A DNA stretch of 64,000 nucleotides, from positions 9,134,898-9,198,897 of the forward strand of contig JABACO010000005.1 of NCBI GenBank assembly GCA_013339895.1, given 5' to 3'. Of the stretch, positions 10,444-20,767 are shown in pieces. The notes beneath the pieces were generated by a model that saw nothing but the letters and a program-made list of their open reading frames with translations, was not told where the DNA came from and made no database searches. The DNA comes from Ephydatia muelleri. Lineage: Eukaryota; Porifera; Demospongiae; Spongillida; Spongillidae. The translations under genes and the position numbers were made by a program. Position 1 is the first letter of the stretch, and the number at the start of each line of letters is the position of its first letter.

Positions 10444-10866
10444 TACCGCCATTCATTAATGAGAGGTTGAACACAAAGTGCTCCACTTAAGAGTACACAG
10501 TTGCAGTAAGGATATTAGATATAGTACTGTGGCCTGTTAAGAAAAAATAAAAATCAACGGAAACACAAGACCGGCTGGACCTCCAATACGAAACAGAAAT
10601 AGAACAGCTCATAAGCTGCAGCTACGGTTACCACTTTACAAAAACCACATCACGCAGTTCAAACACATAACAAATAGCGTTACCTTATAAACCACGCACA
10701 GCTTTGCCAAGTCCGTTATAAAAACAGCACGTTACCAGTCGGCGTAGCGGGAAATAAACGGGGGTACCACAGGTTACTTCAAATAATGGGGTACTTTATA
10801 CGTGTAGGTGTAAGTTACATAGCTTCAAATACAAAAAAGTAGCTATAATACCTTACGTGCCATATG

Positions 10867-11889
10867 CAGTGATGCCGCGGTTTGCCCGTCAACCGTGAAA
10901 ACCGGCAAATCAGCCGATACGCCGGTTGGCCTGACCGTGTCCGTGACCGCCAGAAAAGATGCATGACGTAATGTTGGTCGCGAATCACCGAACCGCCAGT
11001 TTTTTTCAGCTAGATAGCCGGGAACCGTAAAAAAATTTACACGGTTACATATGTGCAATGCAACAATATTGACAATCAATTTGCAGCTGCTTGTTTGCAA
11101 ATCCTGCAATCGATTTGCAGCTGCTTCTTTGCAAATCCTGCAATCGATTTGCAGCTGCTTCTTTGCAAATCCTGCAATCGATTTGCAGCTGCTTCTTTGC
11201 AAATCTTGTTTAATTTGCAGCTGCTTGAATTGTTTGCGAATCTCGGAACGAACTGAACGTGTACAATGCAGATCTCGTGGCACTGACTTAATTGCATCAT
11301 CCCACTCTAATCGCCAATAATGCATACATTAGTTAAGTTGTCAATGACGTAATGCTTGAGTATAGCCACTGAAAGAAATGTATCTCTGACTCAAACAAGC
11401 AAAAGAGATATAGTGTTGGAGGAATTGAAATGTTATCTGCAAGAACCACTGACCAATTGGCGTGTGAACAATGCGATGGAGTGGTGGAGTGACCACGAAG
11501 TGAAGTTTCCACATGTTGCTTTGATGGCTTAAAAGTACTTGGCCATTCCTGCCTCAAGTGCACCCTCTGAGAGGGAATTCTCTCAACTTAAACTTATCGT
11601 AGAACGTAAACGGTGGCGTATGGATGGGGGAAGGGTTGAAAGGGTTATCTTTCTGCGAACTTCAATGCATAACTTGTACTACTAAACGCACTAGTTCATG
11701 TCATTATTAATCAAACACATGTATATACTACGGTTCGTCCGTAACCGCTTCGATTTTTCCCGGTAACCATCAACTTTGATCGGGTGGGTTGTATACGGTC
11801 AGCTACCGTCCGTGAAGGTGACCGGGACGATCCGGTACGGTTAGCCGTGATCGTGACCGGATCGATAATAGCTGACCGCGGCAACACTG
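10867..11889 (+). mobile_element. hAT transposon with perfect 8-base target duplication
   Basis: Inverted ends CAGTGATGCCGCGGT and (reverse complement) CAGTGTTGCCGCGGT are flanked on both sides by GCCATATG (10,859-10,866 and 11,890-11,897), a textbook hAT signature. Inside, from about 11,357, is the hAT C-terminal dimerisation domain: EWWSDHEVKFPHVALMA, then IPASSAPSEREFSQLKLIV and RRKRW-like residues. A TAA stop interrupts it here (MA*KYL); block B reads Q at that position. The N-terminal and catalytic parts are missing, so the element is non-autonomous. Confidence 0.9.
11080..11215. repeat. 34-base tandem repeat inside the hAT
   Basis: Unit TTTGCAGCTGCTTCTTTGCA plus AATCCTGCAATCGA. There are three full units and a partial one here; block B (57,060-57,165) has one unit fewer. 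Confidence 0.9.
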
Positions 11890-11897
11890 GCCATATG

Positions 11898-12539
11898 GAT
11901 TGTTGTGCCACTATGGTAGATAGTTGTGGCTTCAAAATTAGTTTTACGAAAAGAGCTAAGGCCAATAGGTGCCGTAGGGGGGGTTTGAAGCTTTCTGTAC
12001 TTATAGAAGCGTACTTACAGACCTGCATAGCTGACAATTTAATTAGGACATGTATCGGCGAGGACAATTGTCAAAAACACAGAAGTACGAACAACAAAGG
12101 CGCCATGAATGCAGTGAGCTTACTGTCTCAATTGGGATTGACATTTGGAAGGATGCCAGGAAGGCCCATCTGTGGCAGCAACTGAATGAAGTAACGGTTG
12201 TGCCGACACTCCTACCTCCTGTACATGACGTCATATTTAAGTGAAACAGTGTCAATGCCGTTCCGTAAGGTCTTCAATCTATGGCTCTACCCAGGAAACA
12301 AGAAATATAATCGTGACCAAGTTCTTTATGAAGATAGACAAGATCTTTACCCAGATAGACAAGATCCTTGCCCATGTTTTCTGGTCAGGTCTTGACATTA
12401 TCCTTCTTGAGGATACTTCATGCAATTTTTTTGGAAATTAATTCTTGAACAATATTATCTTTTCTGAGGACAAAATGGCTAAAAGTACACGCATACACTA
12501 TTAGACTTCCAAAACAAATTAGAATGTAACATTTAAATA
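11898..12539. other. Flank between hAT and gypsy LTR; diverged inverted partner at 21.88-22.06 kb
   Basis: No convincing gene. The part near 12,325-12,470 (TTTATGAAGATAGACAAGATC, CCATGTTTTCTGGTC, TCTTGACATTATCCTTCT) is present in inverse orientation at about 21,880-22,060. These are the inner edges of an inverted repeat with the gypsy element between them. Confidence 0.6.
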
Positions 12540-12806
12540 TGTTGGGGGACTTGATGCTCAGCAAGTCAATGCCATTCTCCTATATGAGTTAATAGTAGTT
12601 TATTCAAACTAAAGAGACATTGCTTACCAAAACAAACTTTGTCCCTTGTCTCTCTCTATCCTCTTCTTTCTGTTTATCCTCTGTCAACCCTCTTTCTGCC
12701 TCCTCAGCTCGCTCTGCTGACACTCATTTTGCCCCCTACTGAACTTGCATCTATACATAACAATATACAACACAATAATTATCAGTCAACATAGTGTTAT
12801 GCTACA
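12540..12806 (-). repeat. Probable 3' LTR of the gypsy element
   Basis: Read on the minus strand, this begins TGTAGCATAACAC and ends CCCCCAACA, so it has TG...CA ends. It directly follows a purine-rich AAGAAAGGGAAA tract downstream of the polyprotein stop. Length 267 bases, identical in length to 58,323-58,589 in block B. A related string (GATAATTATTGTGTTGT) lies near 21,830-21,850, where the 5' LTR would be, but the rest of that LTR is not recognisable. Confidence 0.6.
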
Positions 12807-12839
12807 TTTCCCTTTCTTGAGATGATAGATCACCATCCC

Positions 12840-13928
12840 AATCGTTCAGGTGGGTGAATCATTGTGCCTGTCTGTGACCGTGTCATGATTCGACGAGGGG
12901 GAGGTGAGTTATCGTTACCCTTTCCTGGCAGTCATTCCCCTTCTTGCTGTGGTTGCTCTAACTGCGATTCAGGAAGTGGTTGCTCCAACTCTGGTCCCGA
13001 AGGCTCCAATGTTTTCCCATCAAGGCTGGGCATGACAATGAGTTGGTGTCGATTGCGGCGTGCCTTACCACTCTGGGTTTCCATTATGTATGATCGAGGG
13101 GCCTCTGCCTTCCCCACTACCACACCAGGAGTTCGTTTACTCCTATCGGTGGTGATCCAAACTTCTGTCTGCTGTGGAATCTGGGAGAGTGAGTGGACTT
13201 TGTGACGCTAGTCAAAATTGGCCTTTAGATGGGACTTAAACTCTTGGTCTTGCTCTCGGAATCCATGTAGGTGTGTCCATGTTGGTTTCAGCTGTTCTGA
13301 GATCTGTGGCAGATTTGTACGCAATTGTCTACCCATGAGGAGTTGGGCCGGTGACAGGCCACACCAAGGTAGCTGTGTGGATCGCTAGGTAAGGATGGTC
13401 AAGTAAGGGTCTTGATTTCCTTTCAAAATATTTTTCACAGATTGGACTGTTCTCTCAGCAAGACCATTACTTTGGGGGAAATGTGGGCTGCTAGTAGTGT
13501 GCCAGAAGCCATAGTCTGCAGCAAATCTTGCAAACCTGTGGACCATTGTCGCTTCTCACTGTTTCAGGTATACCATGCCTAGAAAGCACTGCTTTCACAG
13601 CTTCAATCCCAGCTTTACTGGAAGTTGACTTGAGCTTGATAACCTCAGGATACCTTGAAAAGTAGTCTACAATGAGCACATAGTTGGCTCCATACAACAT
13701 GAAGAGGTCCATTGCAACACTTTGCCATGGGTCTGGTAGAGTTGTGGGCATCAATGGCTCAGGACGGGGTGTGATAGTTCGTTCACCTTGGACCTTCCAG
13801 TACGGCTTTAGTGCGGGTTCAATTGCGTGCCTTTCTGGCCATCCATCAAGACAATGCTTCATCACTGCTGAACACACAGGATCAGCTGCCTGAGCCACTG
13901 CATATTGGCGTAGCCGTTCCCTGGCCGG
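12840..13928 (-). pseudogene. Gypsy integrase and C-terminal region
   Basis: Minus-strand end of a Ty3/gypsy polyprotein. The integrase core has its three acids in context: MDLF near 13,700, SDNGPQ near 13,545, and NGLAERTVQ beyond a frameshift. Upstream, QAADPVCSAVMKHC and GWPERH are the usual linker. The zinc-binding HHCC domain, normally between KPYWKV and EPLMP, is absent: the frame runs from WKVQGERT straight into ITPRPEPLMP. The C-terminal part (VVGKAEAPRSYI, RRNRHQL) ends at PPERLGW. Stops (near 13,390 and 13,205) and a frameshift make it inactive. The frame is cut at 13,929 by a Ginger-like transposon and resumes at 17,609. Confidence 0.85.
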
Positions 13929-14076
13929 TGTCACGGAATAGATTATCCCCCAATAAATTCATCCCCCGGATAATCTATTCTGGAATAGATTATCCCCCTA
14001 GGATAAATTATTCCGGAATAGTTTATCATCCCTTGGAATACCTTCATAAAACGCTCACTCCTGTCCATTATAACGG

Positions 14077-16640
14077 ATGGATGTAAAAGAATACGACGAA
14101 ATTGTTCGTTTCCTTGAGAGCAAAGACAGTGAGCAGCGAAATTGGCCTCGGGATGTGTTGGAGTCAAAAGATGGCAAAGATGCTAAAAGGGCTTATCGAC
14201 AGAAATGTGAGGGTTTCATAACCGAAGATGGCTTGCTTTTCAAAACAAAAAGGCGGAAGAAAGGGCTGACGTCTGTACAGGAGGAAGAAAGGTATCGAGT
14301 TGTTACGGTTGACGAGAAGGTTAGACTGCTTGACACCGTTACAAAGATCCAGCAGGCGGTCACTTTGGAGTTCATAAAACGTACGTTGTATTATACGTTG
14401 TGAATTGGTTTTACTCTATACATGTATATCCTTCTACTAGCATGTAATATCACGAGATAGATCCTATTAAAGATTGTTATTTGATTTATCTATGCTCTCA
14501 GTTGGATAGCAGCATAGGAATTCAGTATATTGCAATTCTTTTAATTTGAAGCAATCGCTGGTAATTACTTTCTGATGTGTTTCTTCACTTCATACATGCA
14601 TGTATGTAGGCAAGAGAAGGTGGCTGAACGTTACTATTGGAAGGGAATGGCCTTAGATATTGCTAACTATTGCAGCACTTGTCTAGTGTGTCAAAGGCAG
14701 AACAAGGTGCCAAAAAAACTTCAGAACTGCATCCTGTTCAGGCATTGTCCAACACGTTGAGTGTTACCTTCTGCCTGGTGACAAACAGCAGTGTTGACGA
14801 ACAATCAATGGTATGGATCAATCCCTTTAGTACAGGGGAAACACTGGTCGATTCACTAGTGTTAATACTTGGTTGTGAGATGGAGTTTCATTTCCATAGC
14901 CTGTCACAAATTCAACCTACCAATTTGCATTCTCGTGAACAAACTAAGCAGCCATCAGACCAAACCCTCAAATGTTATACTAGCTCCAATTCCTTCAATG
15001 AGGTGAAAAGTGGTAAGGTATAAGAGTGTAACATACTGTATGTTATTCTTTATTCATTGTTAGATTCACATTTTGGAACAGTCACAAAAATAGCTTCTGA
15101 AGAACTGGAATTTACAATCTGTGATACTAGCTGTGAGGCAGAAAATGGTAAGAAGATTACTTTGAAATACGTATTGATTTAAATGAATTAATACAGTATA
15201 ACCTGCCTGTGGAAATAGAGAATAGACAGTATTGTATATGTATGCACATTAAAAAAATGGAAATGATAGAAATCATTCACATCTAATCACCAGAACCCAT
15301 GATACAGACAAACTCAGGAACACAGCATTTTGCGATGAAATCTGACTTTCAGCAGCTATTGAATGGAGAGTGTATTGGAGATAATGTAAGTACCAAGAGT
15401 AAATAAAAATGAAACATTCATTATTTTGTAACATTATGGCACACTAGATCATCAACTTCTTTTTTCATATGCTTGAAATTGAAGACAGAGCAGTTAGTGC
15501 ACACAATGTCATATACATTGCTATGATTTCAATCGTTTCTTTCATCATAAACTATATAGCTGAATGACACTTCTGGAAAGTGCATAAGATGTCTAAACTC
15601 CTTTGTGTTCACAATGTTGTCAGAAGAGAATGGCTATTCTTTGCATAGAATATCATCCTTGTTTGAGGTATAGTTATAGTTCTCATAAAATTGGTTTAAT
15701 GAGTATCAATTCTTTAGACCAACAGAATGAGTATAGCTATATTTTAATACCATGCAATATTCCTGGCCACTGGTTCCTTGCTGTAAGTGAGCTTCAGTGT
15801 TTTTATTGCATAATTACTGTGTTATCAACTGTAGGTAATAGACGTACAAAATAGATGTGTGAAACTGTATGATTCTGTTTTTGAATCAATTCAAGGCAAT
15901 GCTATCACTGTTTTACGGTAATTGGTATTGACATTGGTAAATATCATAATGAGGTATATAATGTTGTCAATTATACATGCAGCAACTTCTTGTTGCAAGA
16001 GCAATCACGACAAAGATCTTTCAGAACATCTGATGATCCTTGGGTCTTTTCACTTCACAAGGTAAAAGAAATTTATATTTTCATGTTATGTATATACGTA
16101 AGTATTGTTTTCGAAAGTTTATTGCCAAAGTTCAACACACCACTGCCTGAGGAGTTAACCACTTCCAGCATTCGTAGACAGGTAAACATTAAAAATTGGA
16201 ATACATTACATATTGATCAGCTGAACATCACCAGGGATCAGCACTTGTCCTTTGAAGATCTTCTACAATCTTGCCATGATTATGAGGTTAGAATGTGTAT
16301 ATGTGCTGTTACTTACATGCACATCACTTGTTAGGAACATCTGCGGCTGATTTGCAAAAACCTTGTGAAGTCAGGCTTCTTTGATGTTTACATTCAAGGA
16401 AAGCGTGATGGAGTGTTTAGCTCAATAAATCATACTGAGCTTAAGTCTCTCTTTAGAAAGTGGCCCATCATTAACTGCAAAGTGGTATGCTGTAGTTATG
16501 CATTTATCAATTAGAAACTGTTAAATTCTTCATGAAGGTTGATGCAGTTCAGCACTTTTTGCCATTGATGAGGGATATGGAGGCAACAGAGCAAACATCC
16601 TTGCCTGGGATGTTCTGTACCCAGAGGTAATCTATTCAGA
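14077..16640 (+). CDS. Ginger-like transposon protein with HHCC-type region and Ulp1-like protease
   Basis: Exons I can support: 14,077-14,380 (MDVKEYDEIVRFLESKD, RQKCEGFITEDGLLFKTKRR, like the start of integrases related to KRBA2); 14,610-15,012 (KVAERYYWKGMALDIANYC, CSTCLVCQRQ, the CxxC half of an integrase zinc finger); about 15,063-15,147; 15,559-15,666 (LNDTSGKCIRCLNSFVF); an exon ending near 15,780 plus 15,834-15,917 (ILIPCNIPGHWFLAV, VIDVQNRCVKLYDS, the His and Asp strands of a C48/Ulp1 peptidase); then exons to 16,630 of unknown function. The HxxxH half of the finger, the peptidase cysteine and the DDE integrase core are not seen. In this copy a 7-A run at about 14,712 shifts the frame; block B has 8 As and stays open. 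Confidence 0.55.
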
Positions 16641-17067
16641 TGTTAATTATACATAATGCTTTTAATTTAATGTTTCTGTCACTTATAGCTGATGATTTTA
16701 ATTATTTCCAAGAGCAAAGAAATGAATTATGAAGAAGCAGAATTATATTATGTGGACAACCTTTTGAACTGAAAGCTTGGATTATTATTGAACCTTGAAT
16801 AATATGCAGTAATTCCATGCACGAAGCCATTAATTATCACATGCACATCAGCAGCAGATACAAAATTATGTGGAGAACTTTAACTCACACATGGAGCAAA
16901 GTACGCCAGCAGTGCACTATATATAGCTGAGCCGTAATAAACTTGTTAATGGAATAGTGTGATAGATCAATTCAAAATAAGAGTCCATGTTGCCTCCAGA
17001 TTATGTTTTACTTCTGATATCAGTGGTACACACGTATTGCATACCCAGTATACAAACACAAGTTCAC

Positions 17068-17068
<1 letters not shown>

Positions 17069-17142
<74 letters not shown>

Positions 17143-17506
17143 AGAGAGAGAGAGAAGAGAGAGAGAGAGACGAGAGAGAGAGAGAGAAAGGAAGAGAGAG
17201 ACGGAGAGGTAGAGCAAGAGAAAAGAGACGAGGGAGAGTGACAGGGAAAGAGAGGAAAGTGAGAGGCGACAGACGAAGGGAGAGAGAGAGAGACCGAGAA
17301 GAGACGAGAAAGAGAGACGCGAAGGGAAAGGAAGAAGACCGACCGAGTGAGAGAGATAGGAGAGAGAGAGAGGAGGAGAGAGGAAAGAGAGACGATGAGG
17401 GAGAGAGAGAAAGATTAGAGGGAGGGGGGGAGAGAAGAGAGAGGTTGGGTGGGGCATGGGGAGAGGGAGAGGAAGAAGAGGGAAGGGGGGGGGGGGGGGG
17501 GGGGGG
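17069..17506. repeat. GA-rich microsatellite and poly-G inside transposon 1
   Basis: About 350 bases of degenerate (GAGA)n, then a G run of about 20 at 17,487-17,506. It gives long arginine/glutamate-only frames that are not genes. Confidence 0.9.
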
Positions 17507-17608
17507 ATAAAACTATTCCGGGAATAATTTATCGGGGGATAAACATTCCGGAAATATATTATCCGGGGGGATAATTTAGTCCGGTGGATAATCTATTCGT
17601 GACACCGC

Positions 17609-17794
17609 AAGGGGAAGGTGTTTAACGGACACTATCCATGAGTTGCGTTCTTGCTTCATCATTCTACCTGCTTGGTCGGCTTTAGTGATGGGCCCTGGGA
17701 CCCTTGGCGCTCTCGGACCGTGCATCTGCTGTACACCAAAAGCTTACCAGGCACAAGCTCGATTAGTATAATCAAAATCGTTGCAACGCCGGAG
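17609..17794 (-). pseudogene. Gypsy RNase H-integrase linker between the two transposons
   Basis: Minus-strand sequence that continues the gypsy polyprotein: DFDYT, VPGKLLV and SVKHLP are readable in shifted frames, as expected between RNase H and integrase. It joins 18,896 upstream and 13,928 downstream once the two Ginger-like transposons are disregarded. Confidence 0.65.
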
Positions 17795-17929
17795 CCGGTG
17801 TGTCAGAGGGCATAATTGACTCCCAGGCATAAATTACTCCGCCCAGTCATTAACGCCTAAGGTACTAATGACTCCCACATATGACTCCCCAGCTGGAATT
17901 CTAAGAACCACGTTTTTTTAGGAGCGCTT

Positions 17930-18303
17930 ATGGCGGATGATGAGTTCACTGCTGTGGAGACGTATTTACGTTGTAGCCAGTACCCAAAGGGCATGACAAA
18001 GGGAGAGAAGGCGAATTTAAGACGCAAGTGTAAAAATAATCTCAAGTTTGAAACAGAAATGCTATACTACAAGAAAGATGGTATCGACGAGGTATCAAAG
18101 TGGAAGATTTGCGTGCGATCAGACGATGAAAAAAGGCGGATACTGGAGTCATGCCATTCTGGAATAGAAGGTATGTACGTATAAAATTTCAGTGCATGTC
18201 CATGGATTGGGCTGTAGGGTGCCATCTAGGCAGAGATAAAACAATTGAGAAGGTTTCAAGTCGTTTTTATTGGCGAAATAATTCAAAAAGTGGAAATGAA
18301 TAA
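17930..18303 (+). pseudogene. Integrase N-terminal zinc-finger fragment in transposon 2
   Basis: Exon 17,930-18,170 begins MADDEFTAVETYLRCSQYPK and ends ILESCHSGIEG before a GTATGT donor. Exon 2 starts at 18,218 with matching phase: GCHLGRDKTIEKVSSRFYW, then a stop at about 18,303. The HSGIEGGCH spacing and the DKT...SRFYW run are the HH half of an integrase HHCC finger; the CxxC half and the DDE core are missing. It resembles transposon-derived integrases of the Ginger/KRBA2 type. Confidence 0.7.
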
Positions 18304-18600
18304 ACAGAAAAGGACAAATTTTACAAGGCAAAAAAATTGAAATAATTATTTTTGTATGTCATATTTAGAAAACACTATACTGGATCGATATTCAATCAAT
18401 GTAGCCAGTAATATCATTTCAGATGTGTGAACATCGAGCAAAAATGTATTCCTGACACATGGTTATGTTCAAGTTGCTCTATAGCACAATCATCAATTTA
18501 TCAGTATCAGTGTGTGTATGTTTTTTTTTTTTTGTTTTTTGCAGTACAAGTGTAATCAAGCGTGTTCTTACCTTCTACATATTATATAATATAGTACAGG
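18304..18600. other. Transposon 2 interior, no gene
   Basis: AT-rich remainder of the element. No coding signal is seen. Confidence 0.5.
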
Positions 18601-18895
18601 GGAGTAAAGATGCCACCCAAGTATACACGAGCAGGCGTCATGTATGCCTAGTCGCCACCGACGGGAGAGTCATATATGCCTAGGTGTAATTGACCGGGAG
18701 TCAATTAAGCCTAGGCTACAATAACTCCCAGGAGTCATTTGCATCAGAGAGGAGTCAATGATTCATACCTGCCTAGGTGTCAATTACTGGGGAGTCAATT
18801 ATGCCTAGGCGTAATTGACCGGGAGTCATATATGCCTAGGCATCAATGACTGGGGAGTCAATTTATACGGGAGTCATTATCGCCTGCGACACCGG

Positions 18896-19334
18896 AATCG
18901 AAGAATTCGTGGAGGTAATGCATCAAGGTGTTTTGACCCTAGCAGCGAAACTAGTGGCTTGTGATCAGTTTCTATGTGGAATTTAAGCCCTTTAACAATA
19001 TAGCTGGCAAATTTGTCGCAAGCCCATACAGTCGCCAGTGCCTCCTTGCATACCGTTTTTCGGTATCTGACATAGATCGTGATGCGTATGCCACTGGTAT
19101 CCATTCACGCCCTGTTTTCTGTAGCAGCACTGCGCCCAGCCCATGTGATGATGCATCAGCAGAAAGTTGGTTGGTGTATAGAATGCAAGCACCGTTGGCT
19201 TGCAAAGTTCCGCTTTTACCAACCGGAAGGCCTCTTCTTGCATCTGGCCGCCCCATTGCCATGTACGATTCTTTGCTCAGCAGCTCTTGCGAGGGTTGCG
19301 TTGCTTGTGCTAAGTTGGGCGAAAACTTTCCCAT
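18896..19334 (-). pseudogene. Gypsy RNase H domain
   Basis: Minus-strand RNase H region: NQLSADASSHGLGAVLLQ (DASxxGxGAVLxQ), VAYASRSMSDTEKRYA, then KEALATVWACDKF and HIETDHKPLVSLLGSKHLD, ending at ILRFR. A frameshift around 19,100 separates its two halves. It is interrupted at 18,895 by transposon 2. Confidence 0.85.
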
Positions 19335-19890
19335 TTGGTTGGAAATTCCTCAGGCATTGGATGGCTGGCTGGATCTGCTTGGATGCCCTGATGGTCAACA
19401 ACATCTCCCAGAAAGAGTAGTTCATTTTTCTCAAACTCGCATTTCTCTCTATTTAAGGTTACTTCCCCATTCCGGATTCTGTCCAGTGCCACTGCCAGTC
19501 GAATATCGTGCTCCGCTTTATCACTGCCAAAGACCAACACGTCGTTCATCTGACAGAGGACTCCTTTGAGGCCTGCAAGGATCTGACTCATCCGCTTCTG
19601 ACAATGTTCAGGTGCGCTGCAAATCCCAAAGGGAAGTTTGTGGAAATAGTAACGACCAAATGGAGTGATAAATGTCATTAGGAGTTTGGAGCTCTCGGTC
19701 AAGGGGATTTGCCAGAACCCTGAGTTAGCATCAAGTTTGCTGAAGATCTTTGCACCTGCCAGCTGGGCTAAGGTTTCATCTACTTTAGAAAGAGGGTACG
19801 CCTCTCGACACACATACCGGTTGGTAATCTACGCATATGCGAATTGCCCCATTCTTCTTATGAACCCCTATACTATCCCAGCACACCATG
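19310..19890 (-). pseudogene. Gypsy reverse transcriptase, catalytic Asp replaced
   Basis: Minus-strand polymerase: HKKNGAIRICVDY, then YPLSKVDETLAQLAGAKIFS, KLDANSGFWQIPL, TPFGRYYFHKLPFGI and SAPEHCQKRM. The palm motif, usually xxDD, reads QMNDVLVFG: the codon is AAC, so one of the paired aspartates is asparagine. A frameshift and a small loss lie just before YPLSKVD near 19,810. Inactive. Confidence 0.9.
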
Positions 19891-19939
19891 GGGTTGGTTA
19901 GAGATTATTCCTAGTGACTCCATTTGCTTCAGCTCCTGT

Positions 19940-20731
19940 TCAACCTTGGAACGCTATGAGGATGTTCCTTGAAGTGAACAATACATACGGCTGTGCATCA
20001 GGTTTTAGCTGAATGTCATAGGGCTCCCCCAAGCTCCCCAGTCCTTGGAACAGTGTTGGATACCTTTTCACAATGTAAGGCAAGGTTTCCACAGTTTCCT
20101 CCACCCTTGCCACCAGGTCCAGGTTTGTTTTAGATCTTTCACCACATACACAGGCTGGTTTGGTAGTTTTCCCCGGATGAGACAACTCCCCTTCCAACTG
20201 ACCAATCAACTTTAAGGGAGTACGTGCAGGACCATAAAGAGTTTTCTTTGGTGATTTGAGTTTGGGCCCTCTAAGAGTTCTAAATGCAGCATCTGAAATT
20301 GCAGTCACTTCGGCACCTGTATCAATTTTGAACTCTAGCATCTGACCACAAAGCCTTAGCTTGACCCTCCAAGTTTCAGAACTGTTTTGTGAGAGTGTGT
20401 CCAGGAATGCAGTGTCGACATAGCTTTCATCAGGTTCTACCTCAGCCACAGTCTTTGATAGGCACTGTGAGCTGAAGTGTCCTTTCCGCTTGCATTTGTG
20501 GCAAACCGAATCCTTAGCAGGGCAGAGGTACCAGGAATGCTGTCCTTTTCCACATTTAGTACACTGCCTAGGTGTTTGTTTTGGCTTTGTGAAAGTCCCA
20601 CTTGATGGCTTTGACCTGGTCTCTTGACTCTTATAGACATCCACCACGCCAGGTTCTACGCTGAGAGGGCTACTGTGTGCCTCTTGAAGCACCTGTTGTT
20701 GTGTGTGTATTGTCTCTTTCTGTCGTAGCAT
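19940..20731 (-). pseudogene. Gypsy Gag zinc knuckles and aspartic protease
   Basis: Two CCHC knuckles (CTKCGKGQHSWYLC and CHKCKRKGHFSSQC) bind nucleic acid. They are followed by an aspartic protease with the active-site run FKIDTGAEVTAIS. The open stretch then runs to about 19,940, ahead of the reverse transcriptase. A stop separates it from the upstream Gag part at about 20,768. Confidence 0.9.
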
Positions 20732-20767
20732 AGTCTTTGCTTTCTCAAGGGTGAGGTCCGGGTGTAG

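Larger units (their letters stand above)
1..16644 (+). repeat. Duplicated block A (partner 49,076-62,425)
   Basis: This stretch recurs nearly base for base in the same orientation at 49,076-62,425. Similarity starts at or before base 1 and stops at 16,644, where the partner switches to a reverse-transcriptase element. Differences are scattered single bases plus a few large events: an insertion at about 3,271-7,445 here only, a 943-base zinc-finger deletion here, an extra unit of a 34-base repeat here, and a 174-base stretch here that the partner lacks. The pattern fits two alleles or a recent segmental duplication. Confidence 0.95.
13929..17604 (+). mobile_element. Ginger-like integrase transposon 1, inserted in gypsy at CCGG
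   Basis: Ends TGTCACGGAATAGATTATCC and (reverse complement) TGTCACGAATAGATTATCC form terminal inverted repeats starting TGT and ending ACA. CCGG (13,925-13,928) stands left and CCGC (17,605-17,608) right, a 4-base duplication with one change. Both ends carry clusters of related GGAATAGATTATCC/GGATAATTTATTCC motifs in alternating orientation. It encodes a multi-exon gene on the plus strand with an integrase-type zinc-finger region and a Ulp1-like protease segment. Block B holds the same element from 59,712 until it is broken by a reverse-transcriptase element at 62,426. Confidence 0.8.
17799..18891 (+). mobile_element. Ginger-like transposon 2, perfect CCGG duplication
   Basis: Left end TGTGTCAGAGGGCATAATTG, right end (reverse complement) TGTCGCAGGCGATAATGACT. 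CCGG is directly outside both ends (17,795-17,798 and 18,892-18,895). Subterminal regions are packed with TGACTCCC and GCCTAGGC motifs, many in the last 250 bases; this motif set differs from transposon 1. Disregarding the element and one CCGG leaves the gypsy RNase H frame continuous across the site. Only a two-exon integrase N-terminus is encoded, so it is a deletion derivative. Confidence 0.85.

Noticed and set aside
16959..17510. Arg/Glu-rich and Leu/Ser-rich frames
   Set aside because: Artefacts of the GA microsatellite.
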